A DNA stretch of 64,000 nucleotides from Prevotella aurantiaca JCM 15754 (lineage in GTDB: Bacteria; Bacteroidota; Bacteroidia; Bacteroidales; Bacteroidaceae), in assembly GCF_000614025.1 (NCBI RefSeq), contig NZ_BAKF01000004.1, positions 62,001 to 126,000 on the forward strand, given 5' to 3'. Shown one piece after another: positions 8,140-17,164 of the stretch. A program made the translations under genes and the position numbers. Position 1 is the stretch's first letter; each line of letters opens with the position of its first letter. The notes below the pieces were generated by a model. The model did not search any database. It was not told the DNA's origin and was given only the letters and a program-made list of their open reading frames with translations.

Positions 8140-10491
8140 ATGAAACAAAAGTACACGACAGCCTTAAATGGGTTTAAACTTATAATGCTCATCGTATTGG
8201 TAATAGTGCCGATGACAGTGAGTGCAAATGGAGACTTAAAAACAAATGCAAATATTGTTGGGCACGTAACTGATAAAACCACTGGAGAACCAATACCACA
8301 TGTGGCTGTGCAAGTAGAAGGAACAATGATAGTAAGCGTTACCAATGCAGAAGGCTATTATCATTTGGAAGATTTACCACTCGGTAAACAGACAGTTGGA
8401 GCGCGTGCAACAGGATATCATTCTGCAAAACAAACGCTCGAAGTGGAAAAGAATACAAACCAAACAATCGACTTTGTATTAACAACTGATGAGGTAGCAT
8501 TAGACGAAGTAGTGGTATCATCAAATCGAAGTGTTTCTTTACGACGCAATGCACCAACATTGGTGAATGTAATAGATACACGTATGTTCAACATTACCAA
8601 TTCAATGTGTTTGGCACAAGGATTAAACTTTCAGCCAGGTGTTCGCACAGAAGATAATTGTGCTAACTGCGGGTTCTCGCAAGTTCGCATCAATGGATTA
8701 GATGGACATTATTCGCAAATACTCATAGATTCGCGCCCCGTATTCTCTGCTTTGCAAGGAGTTTATGGCTTAGAGCAAATTCCTGCCAACATGATAGAAC
8801 GAGTAGAAGTTGTAAGAGGTGGCGGTTCTGCATTATATGGTTCGTCAGCAATTGGCGGAACAATCAATATTATTACGAAAGAACCCTTGAACAATTACGC
8901 TGAATTGGCGCATACTTTCACAGCTTACGAAGGAGGAAAAACATTTGATAACAACACAACTGTTAATACTTCCATCGTGTCAAGTAATAATAAAGCTGGA
9001 TTTTCAGTTTATGGACAGAGCAGAAATCGTGGTGGTTACGACAGAGATCAAGATGGATTTACCGACCTTCCAAAGCTTATCAATAAAACGATAGGCATGG
9101 GCGCCTTCCTACGATTAAATAACTATTCTAAACTGAAATTGCAATATCATGCTTTGAATGAATATCGTCGTGGCGGAAACAATTTGTATCTTCCTGTGCA
9201 CGAATCAAATATTGCAGAGAAACTCGACCATAATATCAATGGTGGCTCGCTGAGTTACGATCTATTCACTCCAAACGGGTTGAATCATCTCACAGCTTAT
9301 GCTTCTTTTCAAATCGTATCACGCGATAGTTATTATGGAGGCACAGGCGATGGTTCTGACGAAAGTAAAGCCGAGGCTTTAAAAGCTTATAGCAAAACAC
9401 ACGATACAAATTTAATGGGAGGAATGCAGTTCGTTCACAATTTTGGAAATCTGCTTTTTATGCCTGCCCAACTTACTTTAGGCACAGAATATACCTACGA
9501 TGCATTAAAAGACCACGCACTTGGATATGATGTCATAACCCGACAAACTGTACGTACAGGTAGTTTGTTTTTGCAAAACGAATGGAAGAATGAACATTGG
9601 GGTATTCTCTTAGGTGGACGTTTCGATAAGCACAATCTTATCAACCATCTTATTTTTAGTCCACGATTAAATTTGCGCCTCAATGCAACACCTAATATTC
9701 ATTTGCGTTTAACCTATGCCGGTGGTTTCCGTGCGCCTCAAACTTTCGATGAAGATTTACATACGAGCATGGCAGGCGGTGAACGAATAAAAACCTATTT
9801 AGCAAAAGATTTGAAAGAAGAACGTTCCAATAGTCTGAGCTTTTCTGCCGATATGTATTTAAACATTGGTAATGTGCAGACAAATTTCTTGATAGAAGGC
9901 TTCTTTACACACTTAAATAATGTGTTTGCGCAGCGTGTTTTAAACGACCACGATGAGAATGGTATTCGTATTCTCGAACGTTTCAATGCAAATCAAGCAA
10001 CAGTTTGGGGAGTGAATGCAGAAGGAAAAGCAGTATTTTCAAAATGGATCTCTTTGCAAAGTGGACTAACAATACAACGCAGCGAATATAAAGATGCTGT
10101 GGAATGGGACGAAGATGCACCAGCAGAAAAGAAATTTTTACGTACACCTAACGTATATGGCTATTTTACATTACAATCATCTCCTATAAAGCGCATGTCA
10201 GTTTCTGTATCTGGTAATTACAATGGCTCAATGCTTGTAGGTCATGCTGCAGGTTCTGGTGTAGATAACCCTGTTGTAGTACATACACCTTCTTTCTTTA
10301 CACTGAGTGTAAAAGCAAGTTATGACTTCAATATTTTCAAACAAATAAAAGCTCAAATCAATGCAGGAATACAAAATATAGGAAATGTTTATCAGCGTGA
10401 CTTAGACAAAGGGTGGAATCGAGATGCTTCCTATATATATGGTCCGTCGCTTCCACGTTGTTTCTATGTAGGAATGAAACTCATTTATTAA
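8140..10491 (+). CDS. TonB-dependent outer-membrane receptor
   Basis: 783 residues. Signal peptide about 1-29 (ends VSANG), a carboxypeptidase-regulatory-like domain at about 38-118 (IVGHVTDKTTGEPIPHVAVQ), plug at about 130-250 with RVEVVRGGGSALYGSSAIGG, then a 22-strand-type barrel with many aromatic strand ends and C-terminal RCFYVGMKLIY. The plug carries the cysteine pair NCANCGF just before the QVRINGLDGHYSQILIDSRP segment, unusual for a periplasm-facing plug and possibly a metal or redox site. It would import a substrate across the outer membrane using the ExbBD-TonB system (17165-20269). Substrate cannot be named; no SusD-like partner is adjacent. Confidence 0.9.
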   Translation: MKQKYTTALNGFKLIMLIVLVIVPMTVSANGDLKTNANIVGHVTDKTTGEPIPHVAVQVEGTMIVSVTNAEGYYHLEDLPLGKQTVGARATGYHSAKQTLEVEKNTNQTIDFVLTTDEVALDEVVVSSNRSVSLRRNAPTLVNVIDTRMFNITNSMCLAQGLNFQPGVRTEDNCANCGFSQVRINGLDGHYSQILIDSRPVFSALQGVYGLEQIPANMIERVEVVRGGGSALYGSSAIGGTINIITKEPLNNYAELAHTFTAYEGGKTFDNNTTVNTSIVSSNNKAGFSVYGQSRNRGGYDRDQDGFTDLPKLINKTIGMGAFLRLNNYSKLKLQYHALNEYRRGGNNLYLPVHESNIAEKLDHNINGGSLSYDLFTPNGLNHLTAYASFQIVSRDSYYGGTGDGSDESKAEALKAYSKTHDTNLMGGMQFVHNFGNLLFMPAQLTLGTEYTYDALKDHALGYDVITRQTVRTGSLFLQNEWKNEHWGILLGGRFDKHNLINHLIFSPRLNLRLNATPNIHLRLTYAGGFRAPQTFDEDLHTSMAGGERIKTYLAKDLKEERSNSLSFSADMYLNIGNVQTNFLIEGFFTHLNNVFAQRVLNDHDENGIRILERFNANQATVWGVNAEGKAVFSKWISLQSGLTIQRSEYKDAVEWDEDAPAEKKFLRTPNVYGYFTLQSSPIKRMSVSVSGNYNGSMLVGHAAGSGVDNPVVVHTPSFFTLSVKASYDFNIFKQIKAQINAGIQNIGNVYQRDLDKGWNRDASYIYGPSLPRCFYVGMKLIY

Positions 10492-10571
10492 GACGTTAAT
10501 TCTATCTCGGGTAGGTTTACAATTGTTAGCAATTTTTTGCAATATCTCTTGCAATTCTCAAAAAAATGATT

Positions 10572-10579
10572 TACATTTG
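10572..10579 (+). promoter_or_regulatory. Predicted -7 box upstream of the small leader frame
   Basis: TACATTTG followed by CAAGCG fits TAnnTTTG; it would place the start of transcription about 40 bases before the 24-codon frame. Confidence 0.55.
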
Positions 10580-10624
10580 CAAGCGTTAGTCTAACAAACA
10601 ACAACCTTTAAGAGCCCGAATACA

Positions 10625-10699
10625 ATGAAACTATTAACGGAAAATATTTCGAAAAGCTGTAATGCAGCATATCGAAACAATAATACCAAATTTCCATAA
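10625..10699 (+). CDS. Possible 24-residue leader peptide
   Basis: ATG at 10625 opens a 24-codon frame (MKLLTENISKSC...TKFP) downstream of a good -7 box. Its stop codon ends exactly where a stem-loop begins at 10699. This arrangement resembles an attenuator leader, but the peptide has no run of one amino acid and no homologue that I know. It could be chance. Confidence 0.25.
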   Translation: MKLLTENISKSCNAAYRNNNTKFP

Positions 10700-10745
10700 A
10701 AGTCCCATTTGCATCTCCGTAACAAGGAGTTGTGAGTGGGACTTT
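10699..10745 (+). promoter_or_regulatory. Nested hairpin after the leader frame
   Basis: Outer 9-bp stem AAAGTCCCA / TGGGACTTT (10699-10707 with 10737-10745) enclosing an inner CTCC / GGAG stem (10715-10718 with 10726-10729). It is followed by CTGTATTCTCCTTT, a weak T-rich run. It could act as terminator, attenuator or small-RNA 3' end. Confidence 0.45.
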
Positions 10746-10827
10746 CTGTATTCTCCTTTACCATTTTTTGAAAAGCTGAACCAAATAAAATATTTATCTA
10801 ATTATAAAACTTTAAAAACAAAAAATT

Positions 10828-11646
10828 ATGAAGAAAAAAGCACTACTTTCATTTGTGCTTGTAGCAATGGCTACATTGTGGACAAGTACAACACAAGCCC
10901 AAGAGTATTACGATCTCACCATTGCGCTTACACAAGTAACTTCTAGAAACTGCAAAGACCTATCTTTCATACCAGGTGTGAGTGGCATAGTAAAGTACGA
11001 TGATGCAACAAAGACACTTACATTGGAAAATGCATCTATAATTGGAGATAAGTATAAAACTGCCATTTCTTCTAAAATTGATGGCTTGATTATTAAAGTA
11101 TCTGGTTATAATAGACTTCAAACAGAAACCGCCTCTGGTATTTTGTATGAAAACTCAATTACCATTACAGGTGAAGGAACACTTGACATAACCTGTCAGA
11201 AGAATTGTGCCATCTATGCAAACAAGGGTAATCTTACAATAGAAAATTGTACTATAAATGCTAAAAGTAATGAATATGGTATTGCGGGATTTAATGGTGA
11301 AACCGAAAATCTTACAATTAAAAATGCCACAATAACTGCAGAAGGTACAGAAAAAGGTTCAATTTGTGATTTTGCCACCCTTACTATGATAGGAAGTAAA
11401 ATATCAGAACCTTCAGGCGCAGCATTTGACCCATCTATGCACTGTGTTGCTTTGAATGGAGAAAAAGTAACTGATAAGGTTATGATAGTTAAAGATGCAA
11501 CAGCTATCGAAACTCCAAACATTAATATAGCTGTTAAAACTGCACAAGGAATTTATACTCTTAGCGGTGTTCGCGTATCTAACGACTTAAATAAATTACC
11601 CAAAGGCGTATATATTGTAAATGGTAAGAAAGTTGTGAAACAATAA
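10828..11646 (+). CDS. Secreted beta-helix-like surface protein, tandem paralogue 1
   Basis: 272 residues. Signal peptide MKKKALLSFVLVAMATLWTS... ending TQAQ. The body has repeated short hydrophobic strands (GTLDITCQKNCAIYANKGNLTIENCTINA), suggesting a right-handed beta-helix. The C-terminus YTLSGVRVSNDLNKLPKGVY then IVNGKKVVKQ is a typical Prevotella type IX-like tail. It is paralogous to the next gene: both share the motif DDATKTLTLENA / DEATKTLTLENA and nearly identical 3' ends. No catalytic motif is seen. Likely exported to the cell surface; role unknown. Confidence 0.7.
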   Translation: MKKKALLSFVLVAMATLWTSTTQAQEYYDLTIALTQVTSRNCKDLSFIPGVSGIVKYDDATKTLTLENASIIGDKYKTAISSKIDGLIIKVSGYNRLQTETASGILYENSITITGEGTLDITCQKNCAIYANKGNLTIENCTINAKSNEYGIAGFNGETENLTIKNATITAEGTEKGSICDFATLTMIGSKISEPSGAAFDPSMHCVALNGEKVTDKVMIVKDATAIETPNINIAVKTAQGIYTLSGVRVSNDLNKLPKGVYIVNGKKVVKQ

Positions 11647-11656
11647 AAATAATTCT

Positions 11657-11682
11657 GCACCTCTATCAATAAATAGAGGTGC
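11657..11682 (+). terminator. Hairpin after paralogue 1
   Basis: 10-bp perfect stem GCACCTCTAT / ATAGAGGTGC with loop CAATAA (11657-11682). No U-tract follows, so terminator strength is uncertain. The same hairpin is duplicated after paralogue 2. Confidence 0.6.
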
Positions 11683-11805
11683 GAAGTATTTGCATCATTA
11701 TCAACTTACTACTTCTTTTCAAGTAGCAAAGAATCGTTTATTTTAGGAATAAACGACACAGCAAGAGTATTTGTCCAATTATCAACCATTAAAAACAAAA
11801 GAATC

Positions 11806-12684
11806 ATGAAGAAACAAGTTTTATTTTCGTTCATCCTTGCCATAGTGGCGACGATGTGGACAATTAAGGTACAAGCACAAGCAGAAGAAAATGAAATTTC
11901 AATAGCTGGTGCACCAATAACCCATGACAATTGTGATGATCTTTCTGTTATAGATGGTGTATCAGGTATTGTAAAGTACGATGAAGCAACCAAAACCCTC
12001 ACGCTTGAAAATGCAACTATTCATAATTCAGCAGAAACAATAAATGGTCCAGGTATCTATAATATTATAGGAGACTTAACCATTCGAATCATTGGAAACA
12101 ATACTATTGTTTCTGAAAAGAGTGTGGGACTTTGGAATGGTCCAGATAATACTTTAACATTCATAGGTGATGGTAAGCTAACTATAATAGGCTCTTCTAC
12201 TGCAAGCGATAAGAACTTCCAAAAGGGTATTTTTAACCGAGGCTCTATTATTGTAAGTAACTGTACTATTGAAGTAAGTGGAGGAGAATATGGCTTGTGT
12301 GATGGGTATTGGAAATTTGAACGTTGTAATTTACGTGCTAAAGGTGGTGGCATAAATACAGATAATTACGCAGGTAGTATCAGTTGGATATGGGATAATA
12401 AGCCCGAACTCATCGAATGTATTGTTAATTTACCTGAAGGAGCATATTGGCAAGAGTTTCAACAAGGTGAATATGCCTATTATTCTCTTTTTGGAAAAGA
12501 TGATAAAGTAGTAACGGATTGGGTTTCTATTACAAAAGATGCTACATCTATTGAATTTCCTGCTAATAAAGCTAAAGACACACAAAAAAACTTTAGTCTT
12601 AGTGGTATTAGCATATCTAATGACTTAAATAAATTACCCAAAGGTGTATATATTGTAAATGGTAAGAAAGTTGTGAAACAATAA
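11806..12684 (+). CDS. Secreted beta-helix-like surface protein, tandem paralogue 2
   Basis: 292 residues. Signal peptide MKKQVLFSFILAIVATMWTI... ending VQAQ. Same plan as the 10828 gene: a motif SVIDGVSGIVKYDEATKTLT, beta-helix-like turns (GIFNRGSIIVSNCTIEVSGG) and a type IX-like tail SLSGISISNDLNKLPKGVYI. The N-terminal halves are similar but diverged, while the last 99 bases including the stop and hairpin differ from paralogue 1 by one base. Function unknown. Confidence 0.7.
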   Translation: MKKQVLFSFILAIVATMWTIKVQAQAEENEISIAGAPITHDNCDDLSVIDGVSGIVKYDEATKTLTLENATIHNSAETINGPGIYNIIGDLTIRIIGNNTIVSEKSVGLWNGPDNTLTFIGDGKLTIIGSSTASDKNFQKGIFNRGSIIVSNCTIEVSGGEYGLCDGYWKFERCNLRAKGGGINTDNYAGSISWIWDNKPELIECIVNLPEGAYWQEFQQGEYAYYSLFGKDDKVVTDWVSITKDATSIEFPANKAKDTQKNFSLSGISISNDLNKLPKGVYIVNGKKVVKQ

Positions 12685-12694
12685 AAATAATTCT

Positions 12695-12720
12695 GCACCT
12701 CTATCAATAAATAGAGGTGC
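12695..12720 (+). terminator. Hairpin after paralogue 2
   Basis: Copy of the hairpin at 11657-11682, stem GCACCTCTAT / ATAGAGGTGC; no U-tract follows. Confidence 0.6.
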
Positions 12721-12911
12721 AGAAAATTCTATACCTTACAAACTTATTACCAACTTTGTTTATTGTTTAAAATTTTGCCATCCTTATTTGGTGAATCATT
12801 TTTTTGCAAAGCTGTTAGATTTATATTGATTCAAGACGACGTTATCTATTGAAATAATAGTGTGATTTTAGAAAGTTCACTAAAATGTTTGCTAATGATA
12901 AAAAGTACTTG

Positions 12912-12997
12912 AAAAATTATAATAACGAATTTGAAATTTGTAATTATAATTTTTAAAAACGTAATTACGTTTTTGATTATTTGTAATTACATTTTTC
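12912..12997 (+). repeat. 21-22 bp periodic array, family B, locus 1
   Basis: TAATTA centres at 12941, 12962 and 12984, preceded by a degenerate TAATAA at 12920; spacings 21, 21, 22. Flanks repeat TTTG before and C(G/A)TTTTT after the core. Lies in an 800-base gap that otherwise holds only tRNA-Met and its terminator. Confidence 0.7.
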
Positions 12998-13129
12998 TAA
13001 TTACTAGATTACTTACACTTCAATAAGTCATAATTGATTCATTTATAAGAAGATACAATTTTGAACTTATTTATTTGTTACTATGCTCATTTCTTAGTGA
13101 GTGAAACAAAGAATAAGCAATAAAAATAA

Positions 13130-13158
13130 AAAAGGAGTTACGCCATGTAACTCCTTTT
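13130..13158 (-). terminator. Terminator of tRNA-Met
   Basis: 11-bp perfect stem AAAAGGAGTTA / TAACTCCTTTT (13130-13140 with 13148-13158); read on the minus strand it ends in a T-rich run, 7 bases beyond the tRNA. Confidence 0.8.
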
Positions 13159-13165
13159 ATTTATG

Positions 13166-13239
13166 TAGCGGGACGGGGCTACGATCCCCGGACCTCCGGA
13201 TTATGAATCCGACGCTCTAACCAACTGAGCTATCCCGCC
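13166..13239 (-). tRNA. tRNA-Met (CAT anticodon, elongator-like)
   Basis: On the minus strand: acceptor GGCGGGA / TCCCGCT, D arm AGCTCAGTTGGTTAGAGC, anticodon loop TTCATAA (CAT), T arm GGGGATCGTAGCCCC. 74 nt, CCA not encoded. The paired first acceptor base argues against initiator tRNA. A CAT anticodon can also be tRNA-Ile2 after lysidine modification; the body looks like elongator Met. Confidence 0.9.
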
Positions 13240-13431
13240 AAAAACCCTTAAACAAACTGCTTTTGAAAAGCGGTTGCAAAGGTATATAAAAAAAGTGAAC
13301 CGACAAAATTTATTTGAAAATTTATTGATGATATTTCAAAAATATATGCTTTTGATAGTTGTATATATACCTTATGATTTGTGTTTGTACATAAAAAATG
13401 AAAAATCGGTGGTTACTCTGATTATTTTATG

Positions 13432-13439
13432 TACTTTTG
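13432..13439 (+). promoter_or_regulatory. Predicted -7 box of the LptF/LptG-family gene
   Basis: TACTTTTG followed by CAAAAC fits TAnnTTTG, 40 bases before the start codon. Confidence 0.6.
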
Positions 13440-13479
13440 CAAAACAATTGTGCAGAGTTAGTACATTGTACAACGGAAA

Positions 13480-15393
13480 ATGTTTCGTATCAGAAAGTTA
13501 GACATATTTATTATAAAGCAGTTTGGAACGCTTTTCGTAGGAACTTTCATCGTTAGCTTATTTGTGCTGATGATGCAATTTCTGTGGCAATATGTTGATG
13601 AACTGATAGGTAAAGGTCTTTCTCTTGATGTTCTTGGAGAATTCTTTTGGTATATGAGCTTGATGATGGTTCCAGAAGCATTGCCACTTGCTGTTTTATT
13701 ATCATCGCTTATTACTTTTGGAAATCTTGGTGAGAGTTCAGAACTTACAGCTATAAAGGCTGCAGGTATTTCGCTTATTAAAGCTTTCAGAGGAGTAATA
13801 ATTTTTACATTTTTTATAGCACTTGTTTCGTTTTATTTCCAAGATACCATTGGTCCTAATGCTAAAAAACATTTTAATCAGTTGTTGAATTCGATGAAGC
13901 AGAAGAATCCTGAATTGGAAATTCCTGAGGGAGTCTTCTATGATGGTATACCAGATACCAATCTTTATGTTGAAAAGCGTGATTTAAAAACAGGACACCT
14001 TTATAACATAATGATTTACCGCATGACCGATTCGTACGAAGATCAAGCCATCATACTTGCCGATTCGGGTTTATTGCAGTCAACAGCAGAGAAGAAACAT
14101 CTTGTTTTAAATTTATGGAATGGCGAATGGTTTGAAAACATGCGTTCGCAGGAATTTGGTAGTAGTGCCAGTGTGCCTTATCGTCGCGAATCATTTGTTC
14201 ACAAAAAGTTAGTTATAGACTTCAGTGACGAATTCAATCGTATTGATATGTCGAGAATTTCTGATGATGCCCGTACGAAGAGTATTGCTAAAATCCGCCA
14301 CGATAAAGATTCGCTTGTTCAAGTTTTTGATAGTGTTGGTAACGCATATTATCAAGATGCGCGACAAGTTCTTTATCCTGTTTTGCAACTAAAGAAGAGT
14401 GATTTGGTAAAAGCTAAGACACTTGCTTCAACCAAAAACTTTGATTTAGACACGCTTTACAATAAAATGACACCTGAAGAGCGTAGGCAAACCATTGAAC
14501 GTGCTTTGATAAATTCTCAACAAACTGTATCAGATCTTGATTTTAAGAGTATGATAACCAGTGATGGAGATAAAATGATACGAATGCACGATATCGCAGA
14601 AATAAATAAGTATTTATTATCGCTAACGTGTCTAATCTTCTTCTTTATTGGTGCGCCTTTAGGTGCAATTATTCGTAAGGGAGGATTGGGAGTCCCCATC
14701 ATAATAAGTGTGTTCGTCTTTATTATTTATTACATATTAAATAATACAGGTTATCGAATGTCAAGACAAGGCGATTGGGCTGTATGGTTTGGAAGAGGAC
14801 TTTCTCCTGCTATTCTTATACCAACAGCAATCTTTATTACTTACAAGGCTAATAAAGATTCGGCAGTCTTCAATATTGACATGTATCGTAATCTTGCTAT
14901 GCGCATATTAGGTTTGCGTATAAAACGAAGTATTAGCAGTAAGGAAGTGATTATTAATGCACCAAAGTATGCTGTTGATGCTACTATGCTGAAAGAAATG
15001 AATGCAGATATTGTAGCTTATGTGCAAAAAAGTAATTTAAAATCACCTCCTAATTTTATTAGGACATTCTTTAAATATCAGCCAGATCATGAGATAGAAC
15101 AATTAAGCAATAATCTTGAAACGATTATTGATGATTTATCCAATACACGCAATAAGTTAATTCTTTCAGAACTTAACAAGTATCCTGTATTGATAACTAA
15201 AGCACATACACGTCCTTTTGAATATAAGTGGCTGAATATAACTGCAGCTATTATTTTACCTGTAGGCTTATTCCTTTATTTCAGAATGTGGGGCTTCCGG
15301 TTACGCTTGTATCGTGATTTGAAAATTATTAAGCAGACCAACGATAATATTATTGAAGAAAGCGAAAAGATAATAGCTAAACAGAAACAGTAA
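13480..15393 (+). CDS. LptF/LptG-family permease (YjgP/YjgQ)
   Basis: 637 residues. Family members form the inner-membrane part of the LptB2FG transporter that extracts lipopolysaccharide for export. N-terminal helices lie at about 12-35, 55-85 and 98-120 with the typical start KLDIFIIKQFGTLFVGTF and the motif EALPLAVLLSSLITFG; a large periplasmic domain follows, then helices at about 380-450 (FFFIGAPLGAIIRKGGLGVP). Unlike the roughly 360-residue E. coli proteins it continues with a charged region and a further helix at about 585-605, a long form common in Bacteroidota. Whether it acts as LptF or LptG cannot be decided here. ribBA follows after 72 bases. Confidence 0.88.
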   Translation: MFRIRKLDIFIIKQFGTLFVGTFIVSLFVLMMQFLWQYVDELIGKGLSLDVLGEFFWYMSLMMVPEALPLAVLLSSLITFGNLGESSELTAIKAAGISLIKAFRGVIIFTFFIALVSFYFQDTIGPNAKKHFNQLLNSMKQKNPELEIPEGVFYDGIPDTNLYVEKRDLKTGHLYNIMIYRMTDSYEDQAIILADSGLLQSTAEKKHLVLNLWNGEWFENMRSQEFGSSASVPYRRESFVHKKLVIDFSDEFNRIDMSRISDDARTKSIAKIRHDKDSLVQVFDSVGNAYYQDARQVLYPVLQLKKSDLVKAKTLASTKNFDLDTLYNKMTPEERRQTIERALINSQQTVSDLDFKSMITSDGDKMIRMHDIAEINKYLLSLTCLIFFFIGAPLGAIIRKGGLGVPIIISVFVFIIYYILNNTGYRMSRQGDWAVWFGRGLSPAILIPTAIFITYKANKDSAVFNIDMYRNLAMRILGLRIKRSISSKEVIINAPKYAVDATMLKEMNADIVAYVQKSNLKSPPNFIRTFFKYQPDHEIEQLSNNLETIIDDLSNTRNKLILSELNKYPVLITKAHTRPFEYKWLNITAAIILPVGLFLYFRMWGFRLRLYRDLKIIKQTNDNIIEESEKIIAKQKQ

Positions 15394-15419
15394 CAATAAA
15401 ATAATTATAAATCAAACCG

Positions 15420-15448
15420 AAGGTCGTATTTTATTTAAAATCGACCTT
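15420..15448 (+). promoter_or_regulatory. Intercistronic hairpin before ribBA
   Basis: Inverted repeat AAGGTCG / CGACCTT (15420-15426 with 15442-15448) with an AT-rich inner part that can extend the stem. It sits between the permease stop and ribBA and lacks a T-tract. It does not have the conserved blocks of an FMN riboswitch. Confidence 0.5.
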
Positions 15449-15465
15449 AAACTTAGAATACAATT

Positions 15466-16674
15466 ATGGAGAACTTCAAACTCAGTAGCATTGAAGATGC
15501 TGTAAAGGATTTTAAAGAAGGTAAATTCGTTATCGTAGTAGATGATGAAGACCGAGAGAATGAGGGCGACCTCATTATGGCTGCTGAAATGATTACGCCT
15601 GAAAAGGTGAACTTTATGTTGAAAAATGCTCGTGGTGTTCTTTGTGTCCCAATAACACTTTCACGCGCAAAAGAATTAGATTTACCACATCAGGTATCTG
15701 ATAATACATCGGTGCTTGGTACACCATTTACCGTAACTGTAGATAAATTGGAAGGTTGTTCAACGGGAGTTTCTGCTCACGACCGTTCGGAAACTATAAA
15801 GGCTTTGGCTGATCCAAAGTCAACACCACAAACGTTTGGTCGACCTGGACATATCAATCCATTATATGCACAAGACAATGGTGTTTTGCGTCGTTCTGGG
15901 CATACTGAAGCTGCAATAGACCTTTGTAAAATGGCTGGTTGTTTCCCTGCAGGTGTGTTAATGGAAATCATGAATGATGACGGAACAATGGCAAGAATGC
16001 CCCAACTCATTGAAAAAGCTAAAGAGTGGGACATGAAAATTATCAGTATAAAAGATATCATTGCTTATCGTTTAAAACGCGAAACAAGTATTGAAGTTGG
16101 TGTAGAAGTTGATATGCCTACAAAATATGGACACTTCCGCTTAATTCCTTTCCGTCAAACATCTACAGGCGTTGAACATATGGCGTTGATAAAAGGTGAG
16201 TGGAGCGAAGATGAATCGGTATTAGTACGTGTACATTCTTCTTGTGCTACTGGCGACGTTCTTGGTAGCGAACGCTGTGATTGTGGTGAACAATTGCATA
16301 AAGCAATGGAGATGATAGAGGCCGAGGGGAAAGGAGTCTTGATCTATATGGAACAAGAAGGAAGAGGTATAGGCTTGATGAACAAAATAGCTGCTTATAA
16401 GTTACAAGAACAGGGATTAGATACTGTAGATGCTAACTTACATCTTGGTTTTAAATCTGATGAACGTAATTATGGATGTGGTGCTCAAATGTTGCGTCAT
16501 CTTGGTGTTCATAAGATGCGTTTAATGACAAATAACCCGACAAAACGTGTAGGTTTAGAGGCTTATGGCTTAGAAATAGAAGAAAATATTCCAATAGAAA
16601 TACGGCCTAACCAATACGATTATCGTTATTTGAAAACAAAGAAGGATAGAATGGGACACGATTTACACTTATAG
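15466..16674 (+). CDS. ribBA: Bifunctional riboflavin biosynthesis protein RibBA
   Basis: 402 residues. The N-terminal half (about 1-200) is 3,4-dihydroxy-2-butanone 4-phosphate synthase, with [11 protein letters not shown] and HTEAAIDL; the C-terminal half (about 205-400) is GTP cyclohydrolase II, with zinc-binding [20 protein letters not shown] and [10 protein letters not shown]. Together they make both precursors of riboflavin. Both active-site regions look intact, although in some RibBA proteins one half is inactive. No other rib genes are nearby. A strong terminator follows. Confidence 0.96.
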   Translation: MENFKLSSIEDAVKDFKEGKFVIVVDDEDRENEGDLIMAAEMITPEKVNFMLKNARGVLCVPITLSRAKELDLPHQVSDNTSVLGTPFTVTVDKLEGCSTGVSAHDRSETIKALADPKSTPQTFGRPGHINPLYAQDNGVLRRSGHTEAAIDLCKMAGCFPAGVLMEIMNDDGTMARMPQLIEKAKEWDMKIISIKDIIAYRLKRETSIEVGVEVDMPTKYGHFRLIPFRQTSTGVEHMALIKGEWSEDESVLVRVHSSCATGDVLGSERCDCGEQLHKAMEMIEAEGKGVLIYMEQEGRGIGLMNKIAAYKLQEQGLDTVDANLHLGFKSDERNYGCGAQMLRHLGVHKMRLMTNNPTKRVGLEAYGLEIEENIPIEIRPNQYDYRYLKTKKDRMGHDLHL

Positions 16675-16729
16675 GTATAAATAAAGAAGAATACTTCATA
16701 TATATAATAAGGTGTCTTATAAATATGTT

Positions 16730-16771
16730 AAAGAGATTATTTCATAAGGGTAAAAATGAAATAATCTCTTT
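16730..16771 (+). terminator. Terminator of ribBA
   Basis: 16-bp perfect stem (16730-16745 with 16756-16771, AAAGAGATTATTTCAT and its complement) followed by TGTTTTTTC. Confidence 0.85.
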
Positions 16772-17036
16772 GTTTTTTCGTTTTAACTTTATATAATAAA
16801 AAAATAGTATTGTGTAAGAAACAAACTATTAAGGTGAAATTAGTTTTACAACTATAAACGAAAGAAAGTTTTTATTTCATAATAAAGGTTTAATAATTGA
16901 TGCCTATAATATGAATAAACGAAATGAGACAGAAGGAGAAACTTAGACTTCCACAATGATGCAAAAACATAATAAAAGTAGTCAAAAAACAACAGTTAAA
17001 AGATGTTAATTATGAACGTAGTTCTCTATAATTTGC

Positions 17037-17044
17037 TATCTTTG
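17037..17044 (+). promoter_or_regulatory. Predicted -7 box of the exbB operon
   Basis: TATCTTTG followed by CCGAAAA fits TAnnTTTG; it gives a leader of about 115 nt before exbB. Confidence 0.6.
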
Positions 17045-17164
17045 CCGAAAATGTGCGGAGAAAGTTGGTCAGTTTTTGACAACTCAATATCCAATCAGTT
17101 TAAAATCAAATAGATAATAATAATTCAATTCATTTATAACTAAAAAATTAAAATTTTATCATTT

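Larger units (their letters stand above)
10492..10827. other. Leader region between receptor gene and 10828 gene
   Basis: Holds three spaced GCAAT copies (about 10529, 10539, 10551), a predicted -7 box (10572), a 24-codon frame ending at a nested hairpin (10625-10745), and then about 80 AT-rich bases before the next gene. No larger gene is visible. Confidence 0.5.
16675..17164. other. Gap between ribBA and exbB
   Basis: Holds the ribBA terminator, about 250 AT-rich bases with no reading frame I can support, and the exbB promoter near 17037. Confidence 0.5.

Noticed and set aside
12622..12720. The 99-base duplicated segment as an insertion sequence end
   Set aside because: It contains coding sequence for the protein tail and a hairpin, has no terminal inverted repeats, and no transposase lies between the copies; gene duplication explains it.
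13274..13501. Forward 75-codon frame before the LptF/LptG-family gene
   Set aside because: It overlaps the permease start and spans that gene's predicted -7 box; composition is random.
15394..15465. FMN riboswitch before ribBA
   Set aside because: The gap is only 72 bases and has one simple hairpin; the conserved RFN blocks are not there.
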